Assembly: GCA_030682575.1 (NCBI GenBank)
Contig: JAUXNX010000012.1
Span: forward strand, 310,001-374,000
From: Gammaproteobacteria bacterium
GTDB taxonomy: Bacteria > Pseudomonadota > Gammaproteobacteria > Pseudomonadales > Pseudohongiellaceae
DNA: 64,000 bases
Reading direction: 5' to 3'
The notes beneath the pieces are model-generated. The model had not been told where the DNA came from and searched no databases. It saw only the letters and a list, made by a program, of their open reading frames with translations. A program made the position numbers and the translations under genes. Below, piece by piece: positions 17,947 to 27,137 of this stretch; the stretch's first letter is position 1; each line of letters opens with the position of its first letter.

Positions 17947-18534
17947 ATGAAAAAGTCCGCCCTCTTCGCACTCGCACTCGCACTGCTGTGCGCCGGTGTC
18001 GTCAGTTCCAGCCATGCCCAGAACGATTGGATCATCCTGATCGACGGCACCAATGGCATGGAGAACTTCAATGTGGTCGGAGGCGCCAACTGGAGCGCCA
18101 CCGACGGCACCATTCAATCCACTGGTGAAGCCGGTGGCTTTCTGGTGACCAGGGAGTCCTACGGCAATTTCCTGCTGACTGTGGAGTTCTGGGTAAGCGA
18201 CGATGCCAACAGCGGCATCTACATGCGCTGTCAGGATGCCACGACGATCACGGATCGCAGCTGCTATGAGGCCAATATCTTCGATCAGCGCCCGGACCTG
18301 ACATTCGGTACCGGCGGTATCGTGCACATTGCGCCGGTGGCAGAGCCGTTCCCGAAGGCGGGTGGCAAGTGGAACACTTACCAGATCACGATGGATGGCG
18401 AGCACATGACTGTCGTGCTCAACGGTGTACAGACTGTGCACGCGATGGACTCACAGTTTGCCAGTGGCCCGATTGCGTTGCAGTGGGCGCGTGGCACGGT
18501 GCGCTTCCGCAACGTCAGAATCCAGCCCTTGTAA
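17947..18534 (+). CDS. Secreted DUF1080 (3-keto-disaccharide hydrolase-type) protein
   Basis: A 195-residue exported protein with a signal peptide ending SHAQ. The mature part is one concanavalin-like beta-sandwich of the DUF1080 family: IDGTNGMENFNVVG at the start, GGFLVTRESYGNFLLTVEF, then NSGIYMRCQ in the middle and GPIALQWARG near the end. Relatives hydrolyse 3-keto glycosides or simply bind sugars. The frame runs upstream of 17947, but that ATG starts the signal peptide. It stands 96 bases after the hydrolase and may be co-transcribed. Confidence 0.8.
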   Translation: MKKSALFALALALLCAGVVSSSHAQNDWIILIDGTNGMENFNVVGGANWSATDGTIQSTGEAGGFLVTRESYGNFLLTVEFWVSDDANSGIYMRCQDATTITDRSCYEANIFDQRPDLTFGTGGIVHIAPVAEPFPKAGGKWNTYQITMDGEHMTVVLNGVQTVHAMDSQFASGPIALQWARGTVRFRNVRIQPL

Positions 18535-18562
18535 CACACGCTGCAGTTTGGAGTCAGCTGGT

Positions 18563-19219
18563 TCAACGCAGATCCAGCAGTCCGGACCTCATCGCAATGA
18601 TCGCCAGTTCCGCACTGTTGGATGCCCCCAGTTTCTGCTTGATGTTGTAGAGATGGGTGCCCACAGTGCGGGGGCTGAGTGACATGACTTCTGCAATTTC
18701 CTGCACCGACTTCCCCTTCGCAAGCGCCACGAATACCTTGAACTCCTTCTCAGTCAGCGCATCAACGGGGTTCTTCGAGCCTGACACCTGCTCCATTGCC
18801 AGCTCCCGGGCAATCATGGGCTCCAGATAGATCGTGCCCTTGTGCACTGCTCGCACCGCCTCGATCAACACGTCTGCTGCGCTGCGTTTGGTCAAATAAC
18901 CCGATGCACCGGATTTGAGTACGCGCCTGGCATGCATCACATCCTCATGGGCAGACAGCACCAGAATCTTTTGCTGAGGCTTCTTGGCCAGCACTCTGTC
19001 GATGGCTTCCAGCCCCCCGATGCCCGGCATGCTGATGTCCATGATGAGCACGTCCGGTGCGATATCCTGAAACCGTCTTACTGCGTCCTCTCCACTCTCT
19101 GCTTCACCGACGACCTTGATGTCCTGTGCGCCTTCGAGCAGGAGTCGAAACCCCATCCTCACGACAGCGTGGTCATCCACCAGCATGACTGTGGTCTTGC
19201 TTTCGACCGTGCGTTCCAC
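18563..19219 (-). CDS. LuxR/NarL-type response regulator
   Basis: A 218-residue response regulator. The receiver domain has the acidic pair in [10 protein letters not shown], the phosphoacceptor Asp61 in LIMDISMPG and the Lys in GYLTKRS. A helix-turn-helix of the LuxR/FixJ type occupies residues 150-215 ([34 protein letters not shown]). The start is GTG at 19219, overlapping the kinase stop by one base (TAGTG) with AGGAGG in front, so translation is coupled. Its place next to pqqA suggests it controls PQQ-linked oxidation, as NarL-type regulators do in other alcohol-oxidising bacteria; this is inference. Confidence 0.9.
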   Translation of the reverse strand: MERTVESKTTVMLVDDHAVVRMGFRLLLEGAQDIKVVGEAESGEDAVRRFQDIAPDVLIMDISMPGIGGLEAIDRVLAKKPQQKILVLSAHEDVMHARRVLKSGASGYLTKRSAADVLIEAVRAVHKGTIYLEPMIARELAMEQVSGSKNPVDALTEKEFKVFVALAKGKSVQEIAEVMSLSPRTVGTHLYNIKQKLGASNSAELAIIAMRSGLLDLR

Positions 19220-20940
19220 TACGAAGATCCTCCTGGAAGCATTGCCAGAATCGAAGTTCCCTGCGCCGGATCCGAATCCACCACCAGTTCGCCCCCGAAT
19301 GCCTGCACTCTCTCTCTGATGCCGAGCAGACCAAACCGCCCTCCTTCGGTGAATTCAGGGCCGAGTCCTCTGCCATTGTCAGCAACGCGTATCTCCAGGC
19401 GCTCTTGAGAGTTCTCTGATTGAGTCAATGCAACCTCCACCATGACCTCTGACGCTTCTGCATGTTTAACCGCATTGGTCAGACACTCCTGCACCACCCG
19501 ATACACTGTGATGTTGATTTTTTCATCGAAACGATTCAGATCGCCATCGAGATTCAGGCCTATGGTCAACTGCGGATTCTGGCGCCGGTAGCGCTCCACG
19601 ATTTCAGTGATGGCATCGGAGAGTCCCAGATGATCCAGCGCACTGGGCCGCAATTGCTTGATGATGGAGTGCACCACATCATAGATATGTGTCGCCACCT
19701 CCACGATTGTCTCCGCGTTCTGCCTTGTTTCCGACGCTTCCGTCGTGCGATTGGTGATGGCCGTGCCAATGGTCCTGATCGCAGTGACGCACTGGCCCAG
19801 CTCGTCATGCAATTCCCTCGCGATGGTCTTTCTCTCTTCCTCCAGCTTGACCTGGATCAGTTGCGTGAACTTGCGACTCTGTTGCAACTCGAGTTCTGCC
19901 GCCATGCGCTGTTTGTGCTCAGTCATGTCGCGGATGGCGTAGATTTCGCCAATCACTTCATTGCTGCCCGGATCTATCAACGGCGCGATGGAGATGGCGA
20001 CTTCGAGGGGTTTGTTCTCTTTCGTTCTGAGCCGGGTTTCCAGATGTTCGATGCTCTTGTTGTTCACAACCCGGGTCTGAATTTGCGCCAGTTGCGAAGC
20101 GCAATCCTGTGCCACGATTGTGTCAGCGGAAGAACCAACCATCTCCTCTACACTGAATCCAAACAAACGTTCGACGGCCGGATTGCAGAAGGAAATGATG
20201 CCATCCAGATCACGAATCATGATGGCGTCACTGGATTGCTGAGCGATCAGCGCCAGGCGCGCATTCTGGGAAAGGGCTTCCTCCAACGTGGCGGCCATCC
20301 TGTTGAAGGTATGACTGATGGCATCGAATTCGGGCAGATCGTAATTGGGTAGTCTCGACGTCAGTTTGCCTCTCTCCATCTCCGACATGGCGGCCAGTAT
20401 GCCCTGCAGCGGTTCGAGAGAACGCCCCAGCATCCGAAACACGGCGTAGTTCAGAATCAGGAAAAACACGATGATCAAGAGGCCGTAGCGGCTCAACTCA
20501 TCCCAGGCGTCCAGAACCGAACGGGAGAAATCCGGCGTGACCAGAATCGAACCAACGGGAAGAATCAAGCGGACTTCCGGAGTCCCGGGCGCCACCAGCT
20601 TCGAGAACCACTGTGGCGCATCACGCCCCTGTTTGTATTCGGAGGGCGGAGATTCGTAGATCAACACATTGTTGTTATCGAAAAGACGGACCTCGTTGGC
20701 ACGCACCCGACCAACGCTGCGCAGGTATTGCACAAAGCCCGCCAGTGGATCTTCCCCCTGTTGAAAGGTGGCAGGATTGATAGCAATGGATTCCAGCAAC
20801 TGTATGGTGACCCGCGTACCCGCATCGATCTCTTCATTGATCGACCGACGTTTGTAGTCAATCAGGATGTAGGCCACGGCTGCGACAAAGATGATGCCAA
20901 TGAGAGAGATGGCCAGATTGACCCGGAAGCGGAGACCCAT
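19219..20940 (-). CDS. NarX-type sensor histidine kinase with PAS domain
   Basis: A 573-residue membrane sensor. TM1 lies at about 9-27, a periplasmic region at 28-150 and TM2 at 152-171; then a HAMP segment, a PAS domain (about 228-345), a HisKA_3 dimerisation box [10 protein letters not shown] with the phosphorylated His near 378, and the ATPase domain ([25 protein letters not shown]). It partners the response regulator that follows with a one-base overlap. It is divergent from pqqA with a 294-base shared intergenic region. The signal sensed is unknown. Confidence 0.9.
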   Translation of the reverse strand: MGLRFRVNLAISLIGIIFVAAVAYILIDYKRRSINEEIDAGTRVTIQLLESIAINPATFQQGEDPLAGFVQYLRSVGRVRANEVRLFDNNNVLIYESPPSEYKQGRDAPQWFSKLVAPGTPEVRLILPVGSILVTPDFSRSVLDAWDELSRYGLLIIVFFLILNYAVFRMLGRSLEPLQGILAAMSEMERGKLTSRLPNYDLPEFDAISHTFNRMAATLEEALSQNARLALIAQQSSDAIMIRDLDGIISFCNPAVERLFGFSVEEMVGSSADTIVAQDCASQLAQIQTRVVNNKSIEHLETRLRTKENKPLEVAISIAPLIDPGSNEVIGEIYAIRDMTEHKQRMAAELELQQSRKFTQLIQVKLEEERKTIARELHDELGQCVTAIRTIGTAITNRTTEASETRQNAETIVEVATHIYDVVHSIIKQLRPSALDHLGLSDAITEIVERYRRQNPQLTIGLNLDGDLNRFDEKINITVYRVVQECLTNAVKHAEASEVMVEVALTQSENSQERLEIRVADNGRGLGPEFTEGGRFGLLGIRERVQAFGGELVVDSDPAQGTSILAMLPGGSS

Positions 20941-21054
20941 TTATAACTCGCCCATTCTTGTTGATCCTGACCTGAACTCTATTGAAAGCACCTTAGTGAA
21001 AGAGGTGTGTACATGGGTCGGGGAGCTTTGCCAAGTCCGCGCAACCCAATCTAA

Positions 21055-21093
21055 TGATTATCCTGAGGCGTTTTTGCTGATTATCCTGCAGCG
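21055..21093. promoter_or_regulatory. Direct repeat pair in the kinase-pqqA intergenic region
   Basis: Two copies of TGATTATCCTG(AG/CA)GCG at 21055-21070 and 21078-21093 match at 14 of 16 bases and are spaced 23 bases start to start, about two helix turns. They lie 140-180 bases upstream of pqqA and 115 bases upstream of the divergent kinase. Tandem sites of this spacing fit a dimeric activator, possibly the adjacent NarL-type regulator. No binding data; inference from position. Confidence 0.4.
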
Positions 21094-21234
21094 CTGGACG
21101 CCCTGTCAGGAGCACAATCCAGACGTCACGCAACCGGTTCAATCCTTTGGCCCGGTCATGTGACCCCGGACGGGCATCGTCATATCAGATGGCTATCCGG
21201 GCAAAATCACTTTTATCTCTGGAGAACAAAAACC

Positions 21235-21306
21235 ATGTGGATCAAGCCCCAGTACACCGAAATGCGTTTTGGTTTTGAAGTGACCATGTACGTAGCCGCT
21301 GAATAA
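21235..21306 (+). CDS. pqqA: PQQ precursor peptide PqqA
   Basis: A 23-residue peptide, too short for most gene finders, that is the substrate for PQQ synthesis. It reads MWIKPQYTEMRFGFEVTMY and ends VAAE. The two residues that become PQQ are present and spaced correctly: Glu15 and Tyr19 in EVTMY. A GGAG ribosome site lies 11 bases before the ATG. It heads the pqqABCDE cluster and is followed by a terminator hairpin, which would make pqqA mRNA more abundant than the downstream genes. Confidence 0.95.
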   Translation: MWIKPQYTEMRFGFEVTMYVAAE

Positions 21307-21332
21307 TCTCGCGATTATCGGATGGTAGTACG

Positions 21333-21360
21333 AAAAGCCCCGACCTGGGGCTTTTCTTTC
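21333..21360 (+). terminator. Attenuating hairpin between pqqA and pqqB
   Basis: AAAAGCCCC pairs perfectly with GGGGCTTTT around a 5-base loop, followed by CTTTC. It starts 27 bases after the pqqA stop. As pqqB-E have no other obvious promoter in the 55 bases before pqqB, partial read-through is expected, giving excess pqqA transcript. Confidence 0.8.
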
Positions 21361-21414
21361 TCGACAACAAACGATCTCAACAACCTCTACAACAACAGAC
21401 GAGAAGTCCGGGCT

Positions 21415-22332
21415 ATGCGGATAAGAGTGCTTGGTTCTGCCGCTGGCGGCGGATTTCCCCAGTGGAATTGCAATTGCCCCAACTGCGATGGCATTCGCAA
21501 GGGCACCATCAAGGCGACGAGAAGAACCCAGTCTTCCATTGCAGTGACCGGTGACAACGTCAACTGGATATTGTTCAACGCCTCCCCTGATATCCTGACC
21601 CAGTTCATCAACTTCCCCGAGTTGCAACCAGCTCGCGCCATCCGGGATACGGCAGTCCGCTCCATCGTGCTCATGGATGCCCAGATCGACCACACCACCG
21701 GCCTGTTCATGCTGCGCGAGGGCAAAACGCCGCTGAATATCTACTGCACCGACATGGTCCACGAGGACCTGACCCAGGGCAATCCGATCTTCAAGATCCT
21801 TGACCACTTCTGCGGGGTCAACTGGCACAGGATTTCCACGGCTGCAGGAAACAGTTTCGAAGCCATCGGCGTTCCCCACATCAGGATCACCGCCGTGCCG
21901 CTGACCAGCAAGGCACCTCCCTATTCGCCTCACCGTCATGACCCTCACGAGGGCGACAATCTGGGCGTACAACTTGAGGATGTCCGCAGCGGCAAGAAGG
22001 TGTTTTACGCGCCGGGGCTTGGCGCCATCGAGCCGCACATCGTGCCTTTCATGGAGAAGGCTGACTGCCTCCTCGTCGATGGCACCTGTTGGACCAACGA
22101 TGAGATGATCACTTTGGGAATCAGCCAGAAACAATCCCTGGACATGGGACACCTGCCCCAGTCCGGTGAAGGCGGGATGATCGAAACGCTGAGGCCGCTG
22201 CAGGCAGCTCGCAAGATACTCATTCATATCAACAACACCAATCCCATTCTGCGCGAGGACTCGGACGAGCGCAGAGTGCTGGAAAGGGAAAATATCGAAG
22301 TGGCCTGTGACGGCATGGACTTCACTCTCTGA
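21415..22332 (+). CDS. pqqB: PQQ biosynthesis protein PqqB
   Basis: A 305-residue metallo-beta-lactamase-fold protein required in PQQ synthesis; it is thought to act as a hydroxylase on the tyrosine moiety. The N-terminal RIRVLGSAAGGGFPQWNCNCPNC is the PqqB signature, with a Cys-rich zinc site, and LMDAQIDHTTGL and GLGAIEPH are further conserved stretches. ATG 21415 gives the family start; the in-frame extension upstream crosses the terminator. It is followed by pqqC after 15 bases. Confidence 0.95.
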   Translation: MRIRVLGSAAGGGFPQWNCNCPNCDGIRKGTIKATRRTQSSIAVTGDNVNWILFNASPDILTQFINFPELQPARAIRDTAVRSIVLMDAQIDHTTGLFMLREGKTPLNIYCTDMVHEDLTQGNPIFKILDHFCGVNWHRISTAAGNSFEAIGVPHIRITAVPLTSKAPPYSPHRHDPHEGDNLGVQLEDVRSGKKVFYAPGLGAIEPHIVPFMEKADCLLVDGTCWTNDEMITLGISQKQSLDMGHLPQSGEGGMIETLRPLQAARKILIHINNTNPILREDSDERRVLERENIEVACDGMDFTL

Positions 22333-22347
22333 TCGGGATCTGACGCA

Positions 22348-23088
22348 ATGAACAGCAATACCGATGCACCCTGGACAAGCGAAGACTTTGAAGCCCGCCT
22401 GCGCGCCAAGGAGAATTGCTATCACATTCATCATCCGTTCCACATCGCCATGAACAGCGGCAAGTGCACCAGGGAACAAGTGCAGGGCTGGGTGCTGAAC
22501 CGCTTCTACTACCAGATCATGATTCCCATCAAGGACAGCGCAGTCCTGTCCAACATGCCGGACAAGGAACACCGGCGCCTGTGGATACAGCGCATCCTCG
22601 ATCACGATGGTTTCGAGGGGGATGACGGCGGCATCGAAGCCTGGCTGGCGCTTGCCGAGGCGGTAGGTCTGCAGCGCGAAGAAGTGCTGTCACTGCAGAG
22701 AGTCACCCCCGGGGTGCGTTTCGCTGTGGATGCCTATGTCAACTTTGCCAGAAAAGCGCCCTGGCAGGAGGCAGTCTGCTCGTCACTCACCGAATTGTTT
22801 GCACCCACCATTCACCAGAAACGACTCGACAACTGGCCCGCTCACTACCCATGGATCGACGCCAACGGCTACCAGTATTTTCGCAAGCGCTTGTCAGAAG
22901 CGCGTCGTGATGTGGAGCACGGGCTACGTGTGACTCTGGACCACTTCAAGACCCGCAGCGAGCAGGAACGAGCGCTGGGCATTCTGCAATTCAAACTCGA
23001 CATTCTGTGGTCGATGCTGGACGCGATTCATGTCACCTACGGGATCGGTGCCTCGCGCGATGGCGCAATCGCCAGGATGGCGACATGA
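22348..23088 (+). CDS. pqqC: PQQ synthase PqqC
   Basis: A 246-residue cofactorless oxidase that does the final ring closure and oxidation to PQQ. It is all alpha-helical, with [14 protein letters not shown] near residue 25, [11 protein letters not shown], and [11 protein letters not shown] in the second half, all expected for the family. It overlaps pqqD by 4 bases (ATGA), so translation is coupled. Confidence 0.96.
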   Translation: MNSNTDAPWTSEDFEARLRAKENCYHIHHPFHIAMNSGKCTREQVQGWVLNRFYYQIMIPIKDSAVLSNMPDKEHRRLWIQRILDHDGFEGDDGGIEAWLALAEAVGLQREEVLSLQRVTPGVRFAVDAYVNFARKAPWQEAVCSSLTELFAPTIHQKRLDNWPAHYPWIDANGYQYFRKRLSEARRDVEHGLRVTLDHFKTRSEQERALGILQFKLDILWSMLDAIHVTYGIGASRDGAIARMAT

Positions 23089-23357
23089 GCCTGCCTCTGG
23101 ATAAGGCTCTGGCGCTGGAGAAGCAGTACAGATTTCAATGGGAACCTGCGCAGAAGCGCCATGTGCTGCTCTACCCGGAAGGGCTCATTCAACTGACCGA
23201 GAGCGCTGGTGAAATTCTCAAGCGCATCGACGGCAACGCCAGCGCTGAAGACATCGTGGAGAGCCTCGAACAGGCCTTTCCCGGCGCAGACCTGAAGCAG
23301 GATGTGATCGACTTTCTGGAGGTGGCCCATGACAAAGGCTGGATCAGGGTCAACTGA
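23085..23357 (+). CDS. pqqD: PqqA-binding chaperone PqqD
   Basis: A 90-residue winged-helix RRE-type protein that binds PqqA and presents it to PqqE. It has the segments [22 protein letters not shown] and [10 protein letters not shown], which match PqqD. ATG 23085 sits in the pqqC stop (ATGA). The 3' end overlaps pqqE by 29 bases, so pqqC, pqqD and pqqE are tightly coupled. Confidence 0.95.
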   Translation: MSLPLDKALALEKQYRFQWEPAQKRHVLLYPEGLIQLTESAGEILKRIDGNASAEDIVESLEQAFPGADLKQDVIDFLEVAHDKGWIRVN

Positions 23358-24480
23358 CGCCGTCAGCGGCCCACTGTGGGTCAACGCGGAAATCACCTAC
23401 AAGTGCCCGCTGCACTGCGTGTTCTGTTACAACCCGCTCGACTACACGTCCACGTATGACTCTGAACTGTCGACCGACGAGTGGGTGAAGGCGTTGCGTG
23501 AAGCCCGTGCGCTGGGCGCGGTACAGCTCGGCATTTCCGGCGGTGAACCGCTGGTCCGCAAGGATGCCGAAGTGATCGTTGCCGAGGCGACGAAGATGGG
23601 CTACTACGTCAACCTCATTACCTCCGGTGTCGGGCTGACGGAAGAGCGCATCGCCGCATTCAAGGAAGGCGGTCTTGCCCAGATTCAACTGTCCTTTCAG
23701 GATTCCACGAAGGAGTTGAATGACTTCCTGTCCAGCACCCGGACGTTCGAGCTGAAACTGAAAGTCGCCAGGCTGATCAAGCAATACGATTACCCCATGG
23801 TGCTCAACGTGGTTCTGCATCGACTCAACATCGATCACATCGAACAGATTCTGGAAATGGCAGAGGCCATGGAAGCGGACCACGTGGAACTGGCCAACAG
23901 CCAGTACTACTCCTGGGCGATGAAGAACCGTGAGTACTTGATGCCCAGCCGGGAGCAGATTCAGAACGCGAGGGTTGTCACCGAACGTTTTCGTGAACGG
24001 CTCGGCAACAAGATGAAGCTCTATTTCGTCATGCCTGATTATTATGCCGACCGCCCCAAGGCCTGCATGAAGGGCTGGGGCTCACTGTTTCTGAATATCG
24101 CACCCGATGGACTGGCACTGCCCTGCCACGAAGCCCGAATGCTGCCGGGTCTGGAGTTCCCCAATGTGCGCGATCATGACGTGGCGTGGATATGGAACGA
24201 GTCCAGCGCGTTCAACGCCTATCGCGGAGACTCGTGGATGCAGGAACCGTGCAGAAGCTGCGATGAAAAGGACAAGGATTTTGGCGGCTGCCGTTGTCAG
24301 GCGTTCATGCTCACCGGCGATGCCACGAATGCCGACCCGGTGTGCAGCAAGTCGCCCCATCACAGCCTGATCACAGAGCAGGTTGAACTGGCCCAACAAT
24401 CCCGGACGTCTGCCGAAGAAGTCAGACCCCTGCTCTTCTACCGTGATGACAAGACCTCACGCACACTGACGATGGAGTAA
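23329..24480 (+). CDS. pqqE: Radical SAM enzyme PqqE
   Basis: A 383-residue radical SAM enzyme that links Glu and Tyr of PqqA by a carbon-carbon bond. The SAM iron-sulfur site is CPLHCVFC (Cys26, 30, 33). The C-terminal SPASM part carries CMKGWGS, CHEAR, CRSCDEKDKDFGGCRCQAF and VCSKSPHH, supplying the auxiliary cluster ligands. The start overlaps pqqD. No pqqF, pqqG or tldD-like protease follows, so the leader must be cut by a protein encoded elsewhere. Confidence 0.96.
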   Translation: MTKAGSGSTDAVSGPLWVNAEITYKCPLHCVFCYNPLDYTSTYDSELSTDEWVKALREARALGAVQLGISGGEPLVRKDAEVIVAEATKMGYYVNLITSGVGLTEERIAAFKEGGLAQIQLSFQDSTKELNDFLSSTRTFELKLKVARLIKQYDYPMVLNVVLHRLNIDHIEQILEMAEAMEADHVELANSQYYSWAMKNREYLMPSREQIQNARVVTERFRERLGNKMKLYFVMPDYYADRPKACMKGWGSLFLNIAPDGLALPCHEARMLPGLEFPNVRDHDVAWIWNESSAFNAYRGDSWMQEPCRSCDEKDKDFGGCRCQAFMLTGDATNADPVCSKSPHHSLITEQVELAQQSRTSAEEVRPLLFYRDDKTSRTLTME

Positions 24481-24609
24481 ACCACCCTGCTCGCGATGAC
24501 TTGACCCAGATCAACAGATGCTTCGATTCCTCCGCTGTCACACCTCGCGACAGCCGCCACATACCCCAGAAAAAACCGATAATTCAATGTGTTGCATACT
24601 GAAAGATAC

Positions 24610-24634
24610 AATGCCGCCTAGCCCTTGCGGCATT
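24610..24634. other. Short inverted repeat in the pqqE-receptor gap
   Basis: AATGCCGC (24610-24617) pairs with GCGGCATT (24627-24634) around 9 bases, 68 bases before the receptor start. There is no T-run on the plus strand, so it is more likely an operator or mRNA structure than a terminator. The role is not known. Confidence 0.3.
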
Positions 24635-24701
24635 ATGCCGCACTTTTCTTCGTGCCTCTTCCGCTATATTGAACCTGTATCAACCACTACAGGAAAACTT
24701 C

Positions 24702-26825
24702 ATGAGCTATCACACTCGCCTTCTGGCCCCAGTCGTCACGCTGTTGTCCAGTACCGCGCTCGCGCAACCCGCCAACATCGAAGAGATTCTGGTGATCGGC
24801 GTGCAGGACACGCACACCGTCCGCACTGATGACACGATGGTAGCGCCTGCGGATACCGCCGAGTTGTTGAAGAAGATGCCAGGCGCGAATATCAACAAGA
24901 ATGGAGAGCTGACCGGCATTGCCCAGTACCGAGGCATGTTCGGCGATCGCGTCAATGTCTCCATCAATGGCGCACACGTCAGCTCCGGTGGCCCCAACGC
25001 CATGGATGCTCCCCTGCACTATGCACCTGTTGCGCTGATCGAGTCGCTGTCAATCAGTCGTGGCATCGTGCCAGTGAGCGCCGGACAGGAAACCATCGGC
25101 GGTCATGTGCATGCCGAAACCTATTCTGGAGACTTCGGTAACTCAACCGAGTGGCAACTGGCAGGACGCACCTATCTTGGCGGACAGTCGGTAAACAACG
25201 GCAGTGTCGGCAGTGCCTTGCTGTCACTCACCAACCGCAACCATATCCTGCGCGCCTTCCTGATGAAGGAGCGTGGCGATGATTCCGAATTTCATGACGG
25301 CAGGATCACACCTTCCAATTACGACCGCGATCGCTGGGACGCAGGCTATTCGTATCAGCGAGGCAATCATGAATTCAGCTTCGACTTTGCCCGCAACAAC
25401 ACACTGGATTCCGGTACAGCTGCGCTGCCAATGGACATCAATTCACTGGACAGTGAGTTGCTGCGCTCCCGCTACCAGTGGAGCAACCTGGATTACACAT
25501 TCACAGCCGAGTATTCGTTGAACGACATCCGCCACTGGATGAGCAACTACCACCTGCGCAGACCTCCGTTGAACGCGCAGGGTAATCCGGATCTCGCCCG
25601 CTTCCGCAACACTTATACCTCAAGCGACAATTCCGGGCTGGTATTGAAACTGGAAAAAGATGTCGATAACGGATTGTGGCGCGCCGGTGTGGACAGTCAC
25701 TTCTCGGAGCACCTCGCGCTGATTCTCAATCCGAATGCTGCGGCATTCTTTACCGACAACTTCAAGGACATCGAGCGCAATGTGATTGGCGCTTTCATTG
25801 AAAGAGAGATGTCTCTGTCATCCAACACCGGGCTGGAAATCGGCGTGCGTTACAATCGCGTGACGTCGGATTCAGGTGCTGTCGACGTCAATCTGAACCC
25901 CGCCAACCTGAGTGCCGGCATGCCCTTCCAGATGAACAACATGGCACACACTCTGGCAGCCCAGTTCAACGCCAAAGATCTGAGCCAGAGCGATGGCAAT
26001 ACCGATTGGTTCGCCCGCTTCAGCATTGACACCTCCTATGATGTCACCTGGTACGTTGGAGCAGCACGCAAGTCCCGCTCGCCCTCCTACCAGGAACGCT
26101 ACCTGTGGATGCCTGCTTCATCTGCAGGTGGTCTGGCGGACGGCAAGATCTACATGGGTGATCCGGATCTGAAGCCCGAGGTGGCGCACGAGATGGAAGT
26201 TGGTTTCGACATGAACAGAGGCCGCTTCACCTTCTATCCGCGCGCCTTCTACAAGGAAGTGACCGACTTCATCCAGGGCGTGCCAAGCACCAATGCGCTG
26301 GCCAATTCGCTTGCACAGATGCTCGCCAATGCCGGCATGGGTTCTGCGAACCCGCTGCAATTTGCCAACGTGGATGCGAGCTACTACGGCTTCGACATGG
26401 AATCCAGCTACGAATTGAGTGAGCGCCTGACGCTGCGTTCGGTTCTCAGCATTGTGCGCGGGCAGCGCGAAGATATCCGCGATGATCTCTATCGCATCTC
26501 TCCGGACAACATGATCCTGAGTCTGGATTACACGAAGAATAATTGGACGGCCAGTCTGGAAAGCATGACCTACGCCGATCAGAAACGGGTATCCAATACC
26601 AATCTGGAGGCGAAGACCGATGGCTACACCATAGTCAATCTGACCGGCAGAATAAACGTGTCCCCCGACATGGAACTGGGAATGGGTGTCAACAATCTAC
26701 TGGACAAGGAGTATGAAGATCACCTTGCGGCATACAACCGCGCCTGGAACCCGGATGTCGCGATCGGAGCCCGTCTACCTGGACTGGGGCGCAGTGTGTA
26801 CGCCAGGATGATGTGGTACTTCTGA
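24702..26825 (+). CDS. TonB-dependent outer membrane receptor (PQQ locus)
   Basis: A 707-residue receptor. ATG 24702 has an AGGAAAA site and gives a signal peptide ending ALAQP, then the TonB box EEILVIGV. The plug domain has GVQ-type segments, SSGGPNAMDAPLHYAPVALI and RGIVPVSAGQETIGG; the PNxMDxP pattern recalls OprC/NosA-type copper receptors. A beta barrel follows, ending in aromatic YARMMWYF. It lies 221 bases after pqqE in the same direction. The substrate is not certain: a metal (copper, calcium or a lanthanide) or PQQ itself are possible given the neighbours. Confidence 0.85.
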   Translation: MSYHTRLLAPVVTLLSSTALAQPANIEEILVIGVQDTHTVRTDDTMVAPADTAELLKKMPGANINKNGELTGIAQYRGMFGDRVNVSINGAHVSSGGPNAMDAPLHYAPVALIESLSISRGIVPVSAGQETIGGHVHAETYSGDFGNSTEWQLAGRTYLGGQSVNNGSVGSALLSLTNRNHILRAFLMKERGDDSEFHDGRITPSNYDRDRWDAGYSYQRGNHEFSFDFARNNTLDSGTAALPMDINSLDSELLRSRYQWSNLDYTFTAEYSLNDIRHWMSNYHLRRPPLNAQGNPDLARFRNTYTSSDNSGLVLKLEKDVDNGLWRAGVDSHFSEHLALILNPNAAAFFTDNFKDIERNVIGAFIEREMSLSSNTGLEIGVRYNRVTSDSGAVDVNLNPANLSAGMPFQMNNMAHTLAAQFNAKDLSQSDGNTDWFARFSIDTSYDVTWYVGAARKSRSPSYQERYLWMPASSAGGLADGKIYMGDPDLKPEVAHEMEVGFDMNRGRFTFYPRAFYKEVTDFIQGVPSTNALANSLAQMLANAGMGSANPLQFANVDASYYGFDMESSYELSERLTLRSVLSIVRGQREDIRDDLYRISPDNMILSLDYTKNNWTASLESMTYADQKRVSNTNLEAKTDGYTIVNLTGRINVSPDMELGMGVNNLLDKEYEDHLAAYNRAWNPDVAIGARLPGLGRSVYARMMWYF

Positions 26826-26852
26826 GCGCACTCTTACCGGATGAGCGGTGGA

Positions 26853-27137
26853 TCAACCACCGCTCAGCGCGCCGACGATCTGGACTCTGGAGTTCTCGGT
26901 CACCGGCACATCAAGCGTCCTCACCATTGTCTCGCCAACGAACATGGCGATGTGCCGACGGATGTTGCCGTGCTCATCGACAATGCGAAACGCCAGCCCC
27001 TTGTAGCGGCGTTCCAGCTCAGCGATGACATCAGCCAGTACCAGTGACTGCCCGGCCTCCGCGCGCATGTCCAGCTCCAGCTCTCGCACGCTGTCCGTGT
27101 AATCATCCAACTGGCTGGGCAGAAAGACGCGGATCAT
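26853..27137 (-). CDS. MoaD/ThiS family ubiquitin-fold protein
   Basis: A 94-residue beta-grasp protein. It starts IRVFLPSQLDDY, has a helix DVIAELERRYKGL, and ends GALSGG with the terminal Gly-Gly that in MoaD and ThiS is activated by adenylation and loaded with sulfur. No moa, moe or thi genes are nearby. The gene is the second in a pair: its ATG overlaps the stop of the Asp-box propeller gene (ATGA). Both proteins are therefore probably made together. It could be a sulfur carrier or a protein modifier, as in other orphan MoaD homologues. Confidence 0.8.
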   Translation of the reverse strand: MIRVFLPSQLDDYTDSVRELELDMRAEAGQSLVLADVIAELERRYKGLAFRIVDEHGNIRRHIAMFVGETMVRTLDVPVTENSRVQIVGALSGG

